Shown here one piece after another: positions 8,653 through 18,991 of a DNA stretch of 39,437 nt. Both the position numbers and the translations under genes were made by a program. The notes below the pieces were generated by a model that ran no database searches, was not told where the DNA came from, and saw nothing but the letters and a program-made list of their open reading frames with translations. This DNA is from Methylophaga pinxianii (lineage in GTDB: Bacteria; Pseudomonadota; Gammaproteobacteria; Nitrosococcales; Methylophagaceae): the NCBI RefSeq assembly GCF_020447225.1, contig NZ_JAJAEO010000156.1:1-39437 (forward strand), given 5' to 3'. Within the stretch, counting starts at the first letter, position 1. Each line of letters starts with the position of its first letter.

Positions 8653-9861
8653 TTAGCTTCGCTGTAGTCTTCGTTTAATGTTGGACTGAACGACAAAATA
8701 GTCGATAAGAGGGGCAAATATATTGGCGAACAGAATGGCTAGCATAATGCCTTCTGGAAAGGCAGGATTAATGACGCGTATCAGAACGGTCATAAAGCCA
8801 ATCAGAATACCGTATATCCAGCGTCCTTTATTCGTCATAGCTGCCGATACCGGATCGGTGGCCATAAAAACCATACCAAAGGCAAAACCGCCAAGCGATA
8901 AATGCCAGTACCAGGGTAGGCCAAACATGGGGTTAGTATCACTACCTATCATGTTAAACAGCCAGCTTGTCGCGACCATGCCTAGAAATACACCAAAAAT
9001 AATGCGGAAAGAAGCAATTCGGGTATAAAGCAGGAAAGCTGCACCCAGCAAAATGGCCAAGGTAGAGGTTTCCCCTAACGAACCTGGCATATGTCCAATA
9101 AAAGTTTGTGTCCAGGTATAGCCAGCTTCAGTGACGGCTTCCAACCCCCCTAATGCTGCAAGAGCAAGGGGTGTCGCGCCAGTATAGCCATCAATGGCTG
9201 TCCAGACAGCGTCACCGGACATTTGTGCAGGATAAGCAAAGTATAAGAATGCCCGACCGGTTAATGCCGGGTTCAAGAAGTTTTTGCCGGTACCACCAAA
9301 TACTTCTTTACCAATGACTACACCAAATATGATACCTAGAGCGACTTGCCATAATGGCGTAGAGGGTGGAAGAGTCAGGCTGTAAAGCATCGAGGTAACC
9401 AGAAAGCCTTCATTGACCTCATGGTTTCTCACCGCGGCAAAGATGACTTCAAATATACCGCCGGCAATCAAGGTGGTGAGATAGATAGGAATAAAGTAAA
9501 GCAATCCATGGAACATGTTTGAGAACACGCTGTTGGGATCGTATCCAACACCGAAGCTGGTGAGAATCCAACCGCGCCATCCCTCAAGTGTCGACATGCC
9601 GAGTTGTGCCATTGCACTATTGGCTTGAAAACCCGTATTCCAAAGCATCAACAATAATACTGGGAAAGTCGCCAGGACGACATAACTCATCACTCGTTTA
9701 AGGTCGATACCATCACGTACATGAGGTGAACCACGAGTTACATCGCCAGGACTGTAGATGAACGTATCGATCATCTCATAAACGGCAAAGTACTTCTCGT
9801 AAGGTCCGCCTTTTTGGAATGACGGCTCTATCCGGTCTAGGAATCTTCTTAAACGCGCCAT
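8653..9861 (-). CDS. nqrB: Na+-translocating NADH:quinone reductase subunit B
   Basis: This 402-residue membrane subunit has about ten hydrophobic helices after a polar N-terminal region of some 55 residues ([15 protein letters not shown]). The second covalent FMN site is visible as GYTGATPLA, with Thr230 as the likely attachment residue. Further family blocks are [22 protein letters not shown] and [19 protein letters not shown]. NqrB takes part in quinone reduction and sodium passage. It lies two bases from nqrA upstream and two from nqrC downstream. Confidence 0.95.
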   Translation of the reverse strand: MARLRRFLDRIEPSFQKGGPYEKYFAVYEMIDTFIYSPGDVTRGSPHVRDGIDLKRVMSYVVLATFPVLLLMLWNTGFQANSAMAQLGMSTLEGWRGWILTSFGVGYDPNSVFSNMFHGLLYFIPIYLTTLIAGGIFEVIFAAVRNHEVNEGFLVTSMLYSLTLPPSTPLWQVALGIIFGVVIGKEVFGGTGKNFLNPALTGRAFLYFAYPAQMSGDAVWTAIDGYTGATPLALAALGGLEAVTEAGYTWTQTFIGHMPGSLGETSTLAILLGAAFLLYTRIASFRIIFGVFLGMVATSWLFNMIGSDTNPMFGLPWYWHLSLGGFAFGMVFMATDPVSAAMTNKGRWIYGILIGFMTVLIRVINPAFPEGIMLAILFANIFAPLIDYFVVQSNIKRRLQRS

Positions 9862-9863
9862 GG

Positions 9864-11303
<1,440 letters not shown>

Positions 11304-11325
11304 GCTTACCTTGCTATTGGCATGG

Positions 11326-12489
11326 TTATTTTTTCGTAATTATTGTGGCACTTTTAAGCCAGATGAAACCAATGAAAAAAGCACTGCTTGCCGTGAAAGC
11401 TGCCAGTATAAAAGTCCATTCAGGTCCGGGGTTTAGCCATAAATAACCACTTAGCAGACTACCGACCGCGCCACCCGCGCCAAAGCTCATACTGCTGTAT
11501 AGCGCTTGGCCACGACCTTGATTACGCCCGGTGAAGTGTTGATGAACCCAGGCAATTGAGGCCGCATGATATGCACCATAACTGGCGGCATGTAATGTTT
11601 GGGCAGCAATAAGCATAAAAACATGATCGGCAAATAATGCAATGAGCAGCCAGCGAAAAGCCGCCAGCACAAGACTGCCAAGTAATACTTTACGAATACC
11701 AAAGCGGGGGAGCCATCGATGCATTATCAAAAAAACTAAAAGCTCTGCGATCACACCCAATGCCCATAGCTGTCCAATCATTGTGCGGCTGTAACCATGC
11801 TGCTCGAGATAAATACTGTAAAACGTATAGTAAGGACCGTGACTGACCAGCATTAAAAAACAGATAGCCAAAAAAGCACGAACGGCGGGTTGTTTGAGCA
11901 GCTTTCGAATAGGAACATGATTTAGACTGAGGTGACGGCTGGCTGATTCAGGTACCGTCAGGCTGATTAACCAAATCCCACTGATTGACAGTAATAAAGC
12001 ATAAGGCACAATCCCGGCATCATACCGATCCATTAACCAGCCGAGTAAAACCACGACACAAATAAAACCGATGGAGCCCCATATCCGGATCTTGCTGTAA
12101 TGATGACTGTTTTCCCCCAGATGCTGCAGAGTAGTAACTTCAAATTGTGGTAGAGACGCATTCCAGAAAAAGCTGAATACCATCATCACACCGGCAATCC
12201 AATAATAACTTTGTGAAATAAAAATGGCGGAGAATGCCAAAATGCTGAAAAAACTGGCCAACCTTACAATGTGTATACGTTGACCACGATGATCCGCAAT
12301 CCACCCCCACACGTTGGGAGCAATGATTCGGGTTGCCAATAAAATGGCGGTTATTTCACCAATCTCCCTGGCGCTAAACCCTTCCCATTGCAGGTAAAGA
12401 CCCCAATAGGGCACCAGAATACCCAAGGTTGCAAAATAAAATAGATAAAACCCTGACAATCGCCAGTAAGGTAGACCGGAAAAAGGCAC
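11326..12489 (-). CDS. MFS transporter, HcaT/LacY-like family
   Basis: This 387-residue protein has twelve predicted membrane helices and belongs to the MFS_1-like group that includes the 3-phenylpropionate transporter HcaT. Supporting features are the N-terminal LSGFYLFYFATLGILVPYWGLYL, the helix 2-3 loop WGWIADHRGQR (variant of the MFS GxxxDRxGRR motif) and SKIRIWGSIGF before helix 5. The substrate is unknown. The start used is GTG at 12489, 11 bases after aroC, with no clear ribosome site, so it probably relies on coupling to aroC. The neighbouring shikimate-pathway gene is weak evidence for an aromatic substrate. Confidence 0.82.
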   Translation of the reverse strand: MPFSGLPYWRLSGFYLFYFATLGILVPYWGLYLQWEGFSAREIGEITAILLATRIIAPNVWGWIADHRGQRIHIVRLASFFSILAFSAIFISQSYYWIAGVMMVFSFFWNASLPQFEVTTLQHLGENSHHYSKIRIWGSIGFICVVVLLGWLMDRYDAGIVPYALLLSISGIWLISLTVPESASRHLSLNHVPIRKLLKQPAVRAFLAICFLMLVSHGPYYTFYSIYLEQHGYSRTMIGQLWALGVIAELLVFLIMHRWLPRFGIRKVLLGSLVLAAFRWLLIALFADHVFMLIAAQTLHAASYGAYHAASIAWVHQHFTGRNQGRGQALYSSMSFGAGGAVGSLLSGYLWLNPGPEWTFILAAFTASSAFFIGFIWLKSATIITKK

Positions 12490-12500
12490 CAGCGATCAGA

Positions 12501-13598
12501 TCAGGCTTGCGCCGGAATAATAGGGGTGTCAGTGGTTACATCCATATTCTGGGCCCGGTGACGTAAGACATGATCCATCAATACTAATGCCAGCATAGCT
12601 TCAGCAATCGGTGTTGCACGAATGCCGACGCAGGGATCGTGGCGACCGTGGGTAACGACCTCAATAGGTTCGCCTCTAGTGTTGATGCTACGACCAGGAA
12701 TTCGCAGGCTGGAGGTAGGTTTCAGCGCCATGCTCACCAATAAATCCTGTCCACTGGAAATGCCACCCAAAGTGCCCCCAGCATGGTTACTTAAAAATCC
12801 CTCTGGTGTCAGTTCATCGCGATGCTCAGTTCCTTTTTGGGTCACCGACTCAAAACCTGCACCGATTTCCACGCCTTTTACTGCGTTAATGCTCATCATT
12901 GCATGAGCAATATCCGCATCCAGACGATCGAAAATCGGTTCACCCAAGCCGGGAGGTACATGACGAGCAATGACATTAATACGTGCTCCAATCGAGTTGC
13001 CTTCCTTACGTAAGGCATCCATGTAATCTTCCAGTTGACTCTCAATGTTGGGGTCCGGATTGAAAAATAAACTGTTTTCAATATGTGACCAATCCAGCGT
13101 TTCAGCTTTAATTGGACCTAATTGGCTCAAATACCCCTGAATCTCGATACCATAACGCTGTTTGAGGAATTTTTTGGCAATGCCTCCCGCAGCGACACGC
13201 ATAGCGGTCTCACGTGCGGAAGAGCGACCACCACCACGGTAGTCACGTAACCCATATTTATGTTGATAGGCATAATCAGCGTGAGCCGGACGAAATTGCT
13301 CGGCGATATTGCCGTAATCTTTTGATCGTTGATCCACGTTTTCAATTAGTAAGCCAATCGGGGTTCCGGTAGTTTTACCTTCAAAAATTCCGGAAAGGAT
13401 TTTGACTTGATCCGGTTCGCGACGTTGCGTCTCGTGGCGGCTTTTTCCGGGACGACGTCTATCCAGATCTCCTTGCAGATCCGCTTCAGACAAAGCCAAT
13501 CCTGGAGGGCAACCATCGACAATACAACCCAAGGCTGTGCCATGGCTTTCACCAAACGTCGTGACTGTGAAAAGTTTTCCAAAACTGTTGCCTGACAT
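12501..13598 (-). CDS. aroC: Chorismate synthase
   Basis: AroC converts 5-enolpyruvylshikimate-3-phosphate to chorismate, the last shikimate-pathway step, using reduced FMN. Family signatures are all present: [18 protein letters not shown] at the N-terminus, the RxxDxxRRRPG-type segment [17 protein letters not shown] (about residues 40-60), the central [19 protein letters not shown] and GNSIGARI. The ATG at 13598 is preferred over a TTG two codons upstream because it gives the usual MSGNSFG start. The length of 365 residues is normal. It follows mgtE by about 14 bases, so the two are probably co-transcribed. Confidence 0.96.
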   Translation of the reverse strand: MSGNSFGKLFTVTTFGESHGTALGCIVDGCPPGLALSEADLQGDLDRRRPGKSRHETQRREPDQVKILSGIFEGKTTGTPIGLLIENVDQRSKDYGNIAEQFRPAHADYAYQHKYGLRDYRGGGRSSARETAMRVAAGGIAKKFLKQRYGIEIQGYLSQLGPIKAETLDWSHIENSLFFNPDPNIESQLEDYMDALRKEGNSIGARINVIARHVPPGLGEPIFDRLDADIAHAMMSINAVKGVEIGAGFESVTQKGTEHRDELTPEGFLSNHAGGTLGGISSGQDLLVSMALKPTSSLRIPGRSINTRGEPIEVVTHGRHDPCVGIRATPIAEAMLALVLMDHVLRHRAQNMDVTTDTPIIPAQA

Positions 13599-13612
13599 AA
13601 TCAAAATCCGAG

Positions 13613-14971
13613 TTAAACGATAAATAGAGTAGCAAATCCAAGAAAGGCCATAAATCCGACAACGTCCGTTACGGTGGTAAGTAGCACACTGCCCGACAAT
13701 GCCGGGTCAATACCAATGCGTTTTAGTCCCAGTGGAATCAAGACTCCTGCAATTGCAGCGGCAGTCATATTAACAATTATGGCCGCGCCGATCATGATGC
13801 CGAGCAAAAAATTACCAAACCAAAGGTATGTGACAAAGGCGATGGTGATAGCCCAAATCGCACCATTGGCCATTCCGACCAGAAATTCTTTACGTAACAA
13901 CCATCGCTGATTTTTGTCATTCAGTTGACCCAAAGCCATTGAGCGAATTACTAATGTCAGAGTTTGACTGCCGGCAATACCGCCCATACTCGCTACAATC
14001 GGCATCAAAACAGCTAATGCCACCAGTTTTTCAATGGTCGTATCAAACAGCCCGATCACCCACGCGGCTAAAAAAGCGGTTAACAGATTGATACCAAGCC
14101 AGACAGAGCGGCGATGAATGCTTTTTTTGACTGGCGCAAAAGTATCTTCGTCTTCGCTTAAGCCGGCCATGCTTAACAATGAATGTTCGGCTTCATCCCG
14201 AATAACGTCGACCACGTCATCAATAGTAATACGACCCAGCAGATGGTTGTCTTTATCTACAACGGGGGCGGAAATCAGATCGTGTTTTTCAAAACGATGC
14301 GCTACATCATGATCCGACATGTTGGCTGGTATGGGATCAACCTGATGAGACATCGCTTCGCGGACAGTGAGTGAACGACTTCGACTGACTACCTGTGATA
14401 AACGCAATGTGCCGAGATATTTATCCTGATGATCCACGACATACAAACTGTCAGTGTTTTCGGGCAATTCGCCATACATTCGTAAATAGCGCAATACCAC
14501 TTCCAGTGTGATATCTGATCGTACGGTTACGACGTCGGTGTTCATCAAGCCACCGGCCGTATCCTCTTCAAACGCCAGAATAGCCTCTACTCGGCGCCGG
14601 CGTTGTGAATCCATGGCACGCAGTACTTCCTGCATGATATGGCCTGGTAAATCCTGCAGGATATCGACCACGTCATCGGTATCCAGATCTTCAGTCGCAC
14701 TTAACAGATCCGCTGTATCCATACCGGTCATCAGCCCAGTACGAACATCTTCACCAATGTAAGAGAGCACTTCACCGCGTAATTCGGGATTAATGATCGG
14801 CCAGCAAACCTGCCGTTCAGCGGGGGGTAATGACTCCAGTAAATGCGCTGTTTCGGCTGGATGTAAGCTGGCTAATAAACGACGCATTCTGACGAAGCGT
14901 CCACTTTTCAGAGCCTCAGAAAAGGCATTCAGCGAGTGATTGAGACTGCGATGTTGGTCCAGCTCAGACAT
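13613..14971 (-). CDS. mgtE: Magnesium transporter MgtE
   Basis: This is a 452-residue Mg2+ channel with the standard plan: a helical MgtE N-domain (about residues 20-130, including [14 protein letters not shown] and [12 protein letters not shown]), a CBS pair (about 135-260) that senses cytosolic Mg2+, a connecting helix, and five membrane helices (about 275-450) with the pore segment [30 protein letters not shown] lies near the start (GGAG 8 bases upstream). An mgtE gene downstream of ptsI is a familiar arrangement in proteobacteria. It lies about 140 bases after ptsI, with a hairpin between them. Confidence 0.93.
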   Translation of the reverse strand: MSELDQHRSLNHSLNAFSEALKSGRFVRMRRLLASLHPAETAHLLESLPPAERQVCWPIINPELRGEVLSYIGEDVRTGLMTGMDTADLLSATEDLDTDDVVDILQDLPGHIMQEVLRAMDSQRRRRVEAILAFEEDTAGGLMNTDVVTVRSDITLEVVLRYLRMYGELPENTDSLYVVDHQDKYLGTLRLSQVVSRSRSLTVREAMSHQVDPIPANMSDHDVAHRFEKHDLISAPVVDKDNHLLGRITIDDVVDVIRDEAEHSLLSMAGLSEDEDTFAPVKKSIHRRSVWLGINLLTAFLAAWVIGLFDTTIEKLVALAVLMPIVASMGGIAGSQTLTLVIRSMALGQLNDKNQRWLLRKEFLVGMANGAIWAITIAFVTYLWFGNFLLGIMIGAAIIVNMTAAAIAGVLIPLGLKRIGIDPALSGSVLLTTVTDVVGFMAFLGFATLFIV

Positions 14972-15013
14972 ATCCGGCTCCAGAGGGCGTCGGTACTTGT
15001 AGGGGGAGGTTTT

Positions 15014-15032
15014 GCAGGCTATTTTAGCCTGC
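15014..15032. terminator. Hairpin between ptsI and mgtE
   Basis: GCAGGCTA (15014-15021) pairs perfectly with TAGCCTGC (15025-15032) over a 3-base loop. It lies about 80 bases past the ptsI stop. Read on the minus strand only AAAACC follows, with no U tract, so this may be an attenuator or processing site rather than a full terminator. Confidence 0.4.
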
Positions 15033-15112
15033 TTACCTAATGCTGGATAGTTTTAAATGTTGATAAACGGTTTATTCTCTATGCGGCAGTGGTGCTGAGA
15101 GCGTATTAGTAA

Positions 15113-16864
15113 CTAATGGTGGATCGGAGCGTTAATTTGTTCCAATAGCATATCTGCTTCCAAAGCATCGGATACTTCCATAATGCTCAAGGTATTAGCG
15201 GGTAATAAACTCAAATCAGTTTCGTTAATGATTTGTTTTATTTCCAGTAACGCATTGGGATGCATGCTGAAATGTTCCAGTCCCATTGCCAGTAGCAGAC
15301 GGGTATAGCGAGGATCGCCAGCCATCTCACCACACATTGATACGGGCACATTAAATTTTCGTCCCGCTTCTAAAGTCATATGGATCAGCCGTAACACAGC
15401 AGGATGCAAGGGATCGTATAAATAGTTCACGGTGTCATCGATGCGATCAATGGCCAGTGTATATTGAATTAAATCATTGGTGCCAATCGACAAAAAATCG
15501 ACATGGCGGGCAAACATCTCCGCACAGACCGCGCTGGCCGGGATTTCAATCATGGCGCCAATTTCTATCTGGCGATCATATTCCAGGCCTTCTCTTTCCA
15601 GTTCCAGCTTGCATTGTTCCAGTAAATTGCGAGCTTGTAGCAACTCATGCATGGTTGAAATCATTGGGAACATGATTTTAATCTTGCCATAAGCCGAGGC
15701 TCGTAAAATGGCCCGCAATTGGGTACGGAACATGGCGGGTTGTGTCAGACAAAGACGAATGGCACGCAAACCTAATGCCGGATTGGTCACCACGGTTTGT
15801 GTAAGATGACGACCACCATCTACCGTTTTATCGGCACCCAAATCAAAGGTACGAATGGTCACAGGCTGATTATTCATGCCTTCTACTACATCACGATAGG
15901 CGGCCAGCTGCTCTTCTTCTTCAGGTGGCGCCAAGCGGTTCATGTAAAGAAACTCGGTTCGATAGAGACCTATACCCTGTGCTCCTGCATTACTGATGGT
16001 TGTAATGTCTTCGGGTAACTCTGCGTTTGCCAGTAGAGTGATGGTTTTTCCATCACGGGTACGCGTTGGCTGTGATTTATAGCGACTAAGCGATGAAATA
16101 TGTTCATCAAAAGCAATGCGCCGTTGCTGATATTCCTTGAGTGTACCGTCATCTGCACCGGCAATCATGATACCGGCTTCACCATCCACAATCAGAGGTT
16201 CATTATCCTGCACATACCTGCGGACAGATTCCACACCGACAATCGCTGGAATCCCCAAGCTACGGGCAAGAATGGTGGTATGAGAGGTGGCGCCACCGTG
16301 TTCTGTTACAAAGGCTGCGATACCTTGATGTTGCATCAATACCGTATCGGCTGGCGTCAGGTCTTCAGCGATAATAATATGACCTTTAAGCCGGCCATCA
16401 GCGATTTCGTGATCGGCGACTTCCTGATCAGCTAGAATACGATGAATTCGATTCACCACATGATCCACATCGTCACGACGTGTTCTCAGATAGGGATCAT
16501 CCATTTCATTGAAAACGTTGATCAAGGCATCACGTTGTAGTTGAAGCGCCCATTCCGCATTACAGCGACGTTGACGAATCATCTCAACTGGCACTTTGGT
16601 CAATGATGAATCATTGAGCATCAAAATATGCGTATCAATAAATGAGGTGACATCCGCAGGAGCGTTTGCCGGAATATGATTGCGTATGGATTTTAACTGC
16701 TGTTTGGCCTGCTCAATGGCATCCAGTAGCCGTTCGACTTCCTGCTCGATAGAAAATGCCGGAATGAGATATTCACGCACATCTGGCTGGTTATGAAACA
16801 GTATATGCGCCCGGCCGATAGCAATGCCTCGAGAAACGCCGATGCCTTGGAGCTCGAGCGTCAT
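15113..16864 (-). CDS. ptsI: PTS enzyme I (PEP-protein phosphotransferase)
   Basis: Enzyme I takes phosphate from phosphoenolpyruvate and passes it to HPr. The 583 residues contain the HPr-binding helical domain, the phospho-histidine domain with TEHGGATSHTTILAR (active His195) and the PEP-binding TIM barrel with RTEFLYMNR, IRAIRLCL-type and SIGTNDLIQYTLAIDR segments. Length and order are those of ordinary EI, with no N-terminal GAF domain, so this is not the EI-Ntr (PtsP) type. Its ATG overlaps the ptsH stop by four bases. No EIIB or EIIC gene is in the window. Confidence 0.94.
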   Translation of the reverse strand: MTLELQGIGVSRGIAIGRAHILFHNQPDVREYLIPAFSIEQEVERLLDAIEQAKQQLKSIRNHIPANAPADVTSFIDTHILMLNDSSLTKVPVEMIRQRRCNAEWALQLQRDALINVFNEMDDPYLRTRRDDVDHVVNRIHRILADQEVADHEIADGRLKGHIIIAEDLTPADTVLMQHQGIAAFVTEHGGATSHTTILARSLGIPAIVGVESVRRYVQDNEPLIVDGEAGIMIAGADDGTLKEYQQRRIAFDEHISSLSRYKSQPTRTRDGKTITLLANAELPEDITTISNAGAQGIGLYRTEFLYMNRLAPPEEEEQLAAYRDVVEGMNNQPVTIRTFDLGADKTVDGGRHLTQTVVTNPALGLRAIRLCLTQPAMFRTQLRAILRASAYGKIKIMFPMISTMHELLQARNLLEQCKLELEREGLEYDRQIEIGAMIEIPASAVCAEMFARHVDFLSIGTNDLIQYTLAIDRIDDTVNYLYDPLHPAVLRLIHMTLEAGRKFNVPVSMCGEMAGDPRYTRLLLAMGLEHFSMHPNALLEIKQIINETDLSLLPANTLSIMEVSDALEADMLLEQINAPIHH

Positions 16865-17133
16865 TGGCCTTCTCCAAAATAATTGGCAATCAATTCACCA
16901 ATCGCTTTTATCGCCGATTCAGCATCATCACCTTTGGCGGTAACCTGAATTTCAGTGCCTTTGGCTGCTGCTAACATCATGACACCCATAATACTTTTTC
17001 CATTAACCTGGCGGCCATCACGTGAAACATGAATATCAGCATTAAACTCAGATGCCGTGGTGACAAATTTAGCTGCGGCGCGAGCATGCAGACCCAACCG
17101 GTTAATGATGGTGAATGTCTGTTCCTGTTTCAT
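16861..17133 (-). CDS. ptsH: Phosphocarrier protein HPr
   Basis: HPr relays phosphate from enzyme I to EIIA proteins. The 90-residue product has the active site GLHARAAAKF with His16 and the regulatory serine Ser47 in VNGKSIMGVMML, the residue phosphorylated by HPr kinase. That serine fits with the hprK gene three positions upstream. The ATG at 17133 (MKQEQTF) is preferred to an in-frame extension because it overlaps the EIIA stop by four bases (ATGA), the same coupling used between ptsH and ptsI. Confidence 0.94.
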   Translation of the reverse strand: MKQEQTFTIINRLGLHARAAAKFVTTASEFNADIHVSRDGRQVNGKSIMGVMMLAAAKGTEIQVTAKGDDAESAIKAIGELIANYFGEGQ

Positions 17134-17534
17134 GGACGATACCCCGAGTGGTGACAACGTACAATACCTTCTTGACCGCCACTGACAGCCTTGTTTTCGA
17201 GTTCATCAAGACTTAAAGTCGGATAGTTTAAAACACGGATTAGCATGGGAAGATTAAGCCCTGAAACAATTCGAATATCTTCCCGATCAGATACTGCACA
17301 GGCAATATTACTCGGGGTTGAGCCAAACATATCAGTCAAAATTAAAATCCCATTCCCTTGGTCCAGACCTATCAGTTCACCATCAAGCTGTTTACGGATG
17401 GCATCTGGATTGTCTTTGACTTCGATCGAGATCACTTTTGTTGGCAATGGACAACAAGACAGCATTTGTCTGGCTGTGTTAATCAACTCAGTGCCGATGT
17501 GATTGTGTGAAACGATTAAAATACCTACGGTCAT
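17130..17534 (-). CDS. Mannose-family PTS EIIA component
   Basis: This 134-residue single-domain EIIA of the mannose/sorbose family begins MTVGILIVSHNHIG, with His10 as the expected phosphorylation site. The second signature, LILTDMFGSTPSNIA, is the nucleotide-free loop typical of EIIA-Man rather than of DhaM. No EIIB, EIIC or EIID follows, so its role is probably regulatory, as proposed for similar stand-alone EIIA proteins beside hprK in other proteobacteria. The start is set by homology, eight codons inside the longest open frame. Confidence 0.87.
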   Translation of the reverse strand: MTVGILIVSHNHIGTELINTARQMLSCCPLPTKVISIEVKDNPDAIRKQLDGELIGLDQGNGILILTDMFGSTPSNIACAVSDREDIRIVSGLNLPMLIRVLNYPTLSLDELENKAVSGGQEGIVRCHHSGYRP

Positions 17535-17630
17535 TTTGGTTCTCTTGGTCACCAGCAAAAGTCAGACTGGAAGGGTAATTTACCGCCAATGAATGTAATG
17601 GATATCGGTCTTTTAGGCAAATATCTGTTT

Positions 17631-18146
17631 CTAAAAAGCCATTTTTTGTCGTTGCCAGGATTGCATTTTTTGCAGATCGCATGCATGTACTTTTTGCATC
17701 GCAAGCCAGCTATCAATTCGGGTTTTTAATGACGCCGGGTTATTGAGGGATAAGGTCAATACGTCCAGTTTCTTGCCGAGAATGTATTTGCTGGAGCAAT
17801 GAGAAGTCAAAGTGGCGGGAGAATCAGAATATTGCTTAAGTTCAATAGCGAAATCAGCAATCGTATGTGGCTGCCAATGCTGGTGACCGCATATTTGACG
17901 AATATCCATCAGACCTAATTCCCGTGTATGGAGAAGTCCAAAGAGTATTTTGGGACAATGCGCCATGAGATGGTCGTGTTGTAGAGCAAAATCTACTACA
18001 TCATCGGCGATTAAACTCGCACCATGATGAATCAACTCCAGTGCCAGGCTACTTTTTCCGACGCCAGCCTCACCAAAGATAAAGATGCCTTTACCCTGAT
18101 AATGAATCATGACGCCATGTTGGCTATCTATGTCTGATACAGACAT
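17631..18146 (-). CDS. hprK: Short HPr kinase/phosphorylase (catalytic domain only)
   Basis: This 171-residue protein matches only the C-terminal kinase domain of HprK. It has the Walker A motif GEAGVGKSS (residues 25-33) after HGVMIHYQGKGIFIFG, and the ASLIADDVVDF block that follows the P-loop in HprK. The second signature is present in changed form (LHTRELGLMDIRQICG in place of LEIRGLGIINV). The N-terminal domain of the Gram-positive enzyme is absent, as in some proteobacterial forms. It phosphorylates or dephosphorylates the HPr serine, and the HPr here keeps that Ser. It begins six bases after ptsN. The rapZ gene often found next to it is missing: about 95 non-coding bases lie between hprK and the EIIA gene. 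Confidence 0.85.
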   Translation of the reverse strand: MSVSDIDSQHGVMIHYQGKGIFIFGEAGVGKSSLALELIHHGASLIADDVVDFALQHDHLMAHCPKILFGLLHTRELGLMDIRQICGHQHWQPHTIADFAIELKQYSDSPATLTSHCSSKYILGKKLDVLTLSLNNPASLKTRIDSWLAMQKVHACDLQKMQSWQRQKMAF

Positions 18147-18152
18147 AACATA

Positions 18153-18614
18153 TTATTCTTCGTCGATAGACAGTAGTAATTCAAAAATATCGTCAGCGCT
18201 AGAGGCCTGACGAATACGTGTACAAATGTCTTCATCACGAAATAGGGTCACTAGACGTGAGAGATGCTGCAAATGATGCTCAGTATCTTCTTCTGGAACA
18301 AGTAATCCAAAAGCAATATCGATGGGTTTACCATCGGCAGATTCAAATTCTATGGGGTTCTCCAAGGTCAGCATGGCTGCAACTGTATGTGTCAGCCCCG
18401 GGACTCGGGCGTGGGGAATTGCCACGCCCTTGCCTAACCCGGTACTGCCTAAACGTTCACGTTCGAGCAGAACTTGAAAGATTTTTTCAGCTGTTGCTGC
18501 ACTGGTGTTTGCTGCCAGCATACGACTGAGATTTTCGATCACTCGTTTTTTACTGGTAGCCTCATCGTGAAAACTGATGTTGTCGGCATTGACGAGTAGT
18601 GCAGCGATAAGCAT
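18153..18614 (-). CDS. ptsN: Nitrogen-regulatory EIIA (EIIA-Ntr)
   Basis: This 153-residue fructose/mannitol-type EIIA domain has the phosphorylatable His68 in GVAIPHARV, following ERERLGSTGLGKG. In other proteobacteria PtsN is a phosphorylation-dependent regulator of potassium uptake and nitrogen or carbon metabolism rather than a sugar transporter. It is in the classic rpoN-hpf-ptsN order. GGAG lies 11 bases upstream of the ATG. Confidence 0.94.
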   Translation of the reverse strand: MLIAALLVNADNISFHDEATSKKRVIENLSRMLAANTSAATAEKIFQVLLERERLGSTGLGKGVAIPHARVPGLTHTVAAMLTLENPIEFESADGKPIDIAFGLLVPEEDTEHHLQHLSRLVTLFRDEDICTRIRQASSADDIFELLLSIDEE

Positions 18615-18629
18615 GAAAAATGTCGCTCC

Positions 18630-18956
18630 TTAACTGGCGTTATGTTTTTGAATAGCACCATCAGCTTGATGATGATTGGTGATTTTATCTTTGTGCTTAA
18701 TGATTTGTCGATCCAGTTTGGCAACCAGATTTTCGATAGCGGTATACATATTTTCCTGCTCATCAGAAGCAAATAAGTCGGCGCCACTGGCATGCACGGT
18801 CGCTTCAGCTTTCTGCCTTAACTTTTCGACGGATAGCACTACATGCACATTGGTCATGTGATCAAAATGACGAGTCAGCTTCTCGAATTTTTTATTGACG
18901 TGGTCCCGAAGGCTGTCAGTAATATCAATATGTTGTCCGCTTAGATTTAATTGCAT
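18630..18956 (-). CDS. hpf: Short ribosome hibernation-promoting factor
   Basis: This 108-residue HPF/YfiA family protein starts MQLNLSGQHIDITDSLRDHVNKKFEKLTRHF and has the central HASGADLFASDEQENMYTAIENLVAKLDRQI block. It lacks the C-terminal dimerisation domain of long HPF, so it belongs to the short gammaproteobacterial class, which promotes formation of 100S ribosomes with RMF in stationary phase. AGGAG is placed well for the ATG. It lies between rpoN and ptsN, the usual place. Confidence 0.94.
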   Translation of the reverse strand: MQLNLSGQHIDITDSLRDHVNKKFEKLTRHFDHMTNVHVVLSVEKLRQKAEATVHASGADLFASDEQENMYTAIENLVAKLDRQIIKHKDKITNHHQADGAIQKHNAS

Positions 18957-18991
18957 AATGCATCACTCCTGTTGGTGGACTAAAACTGGCT

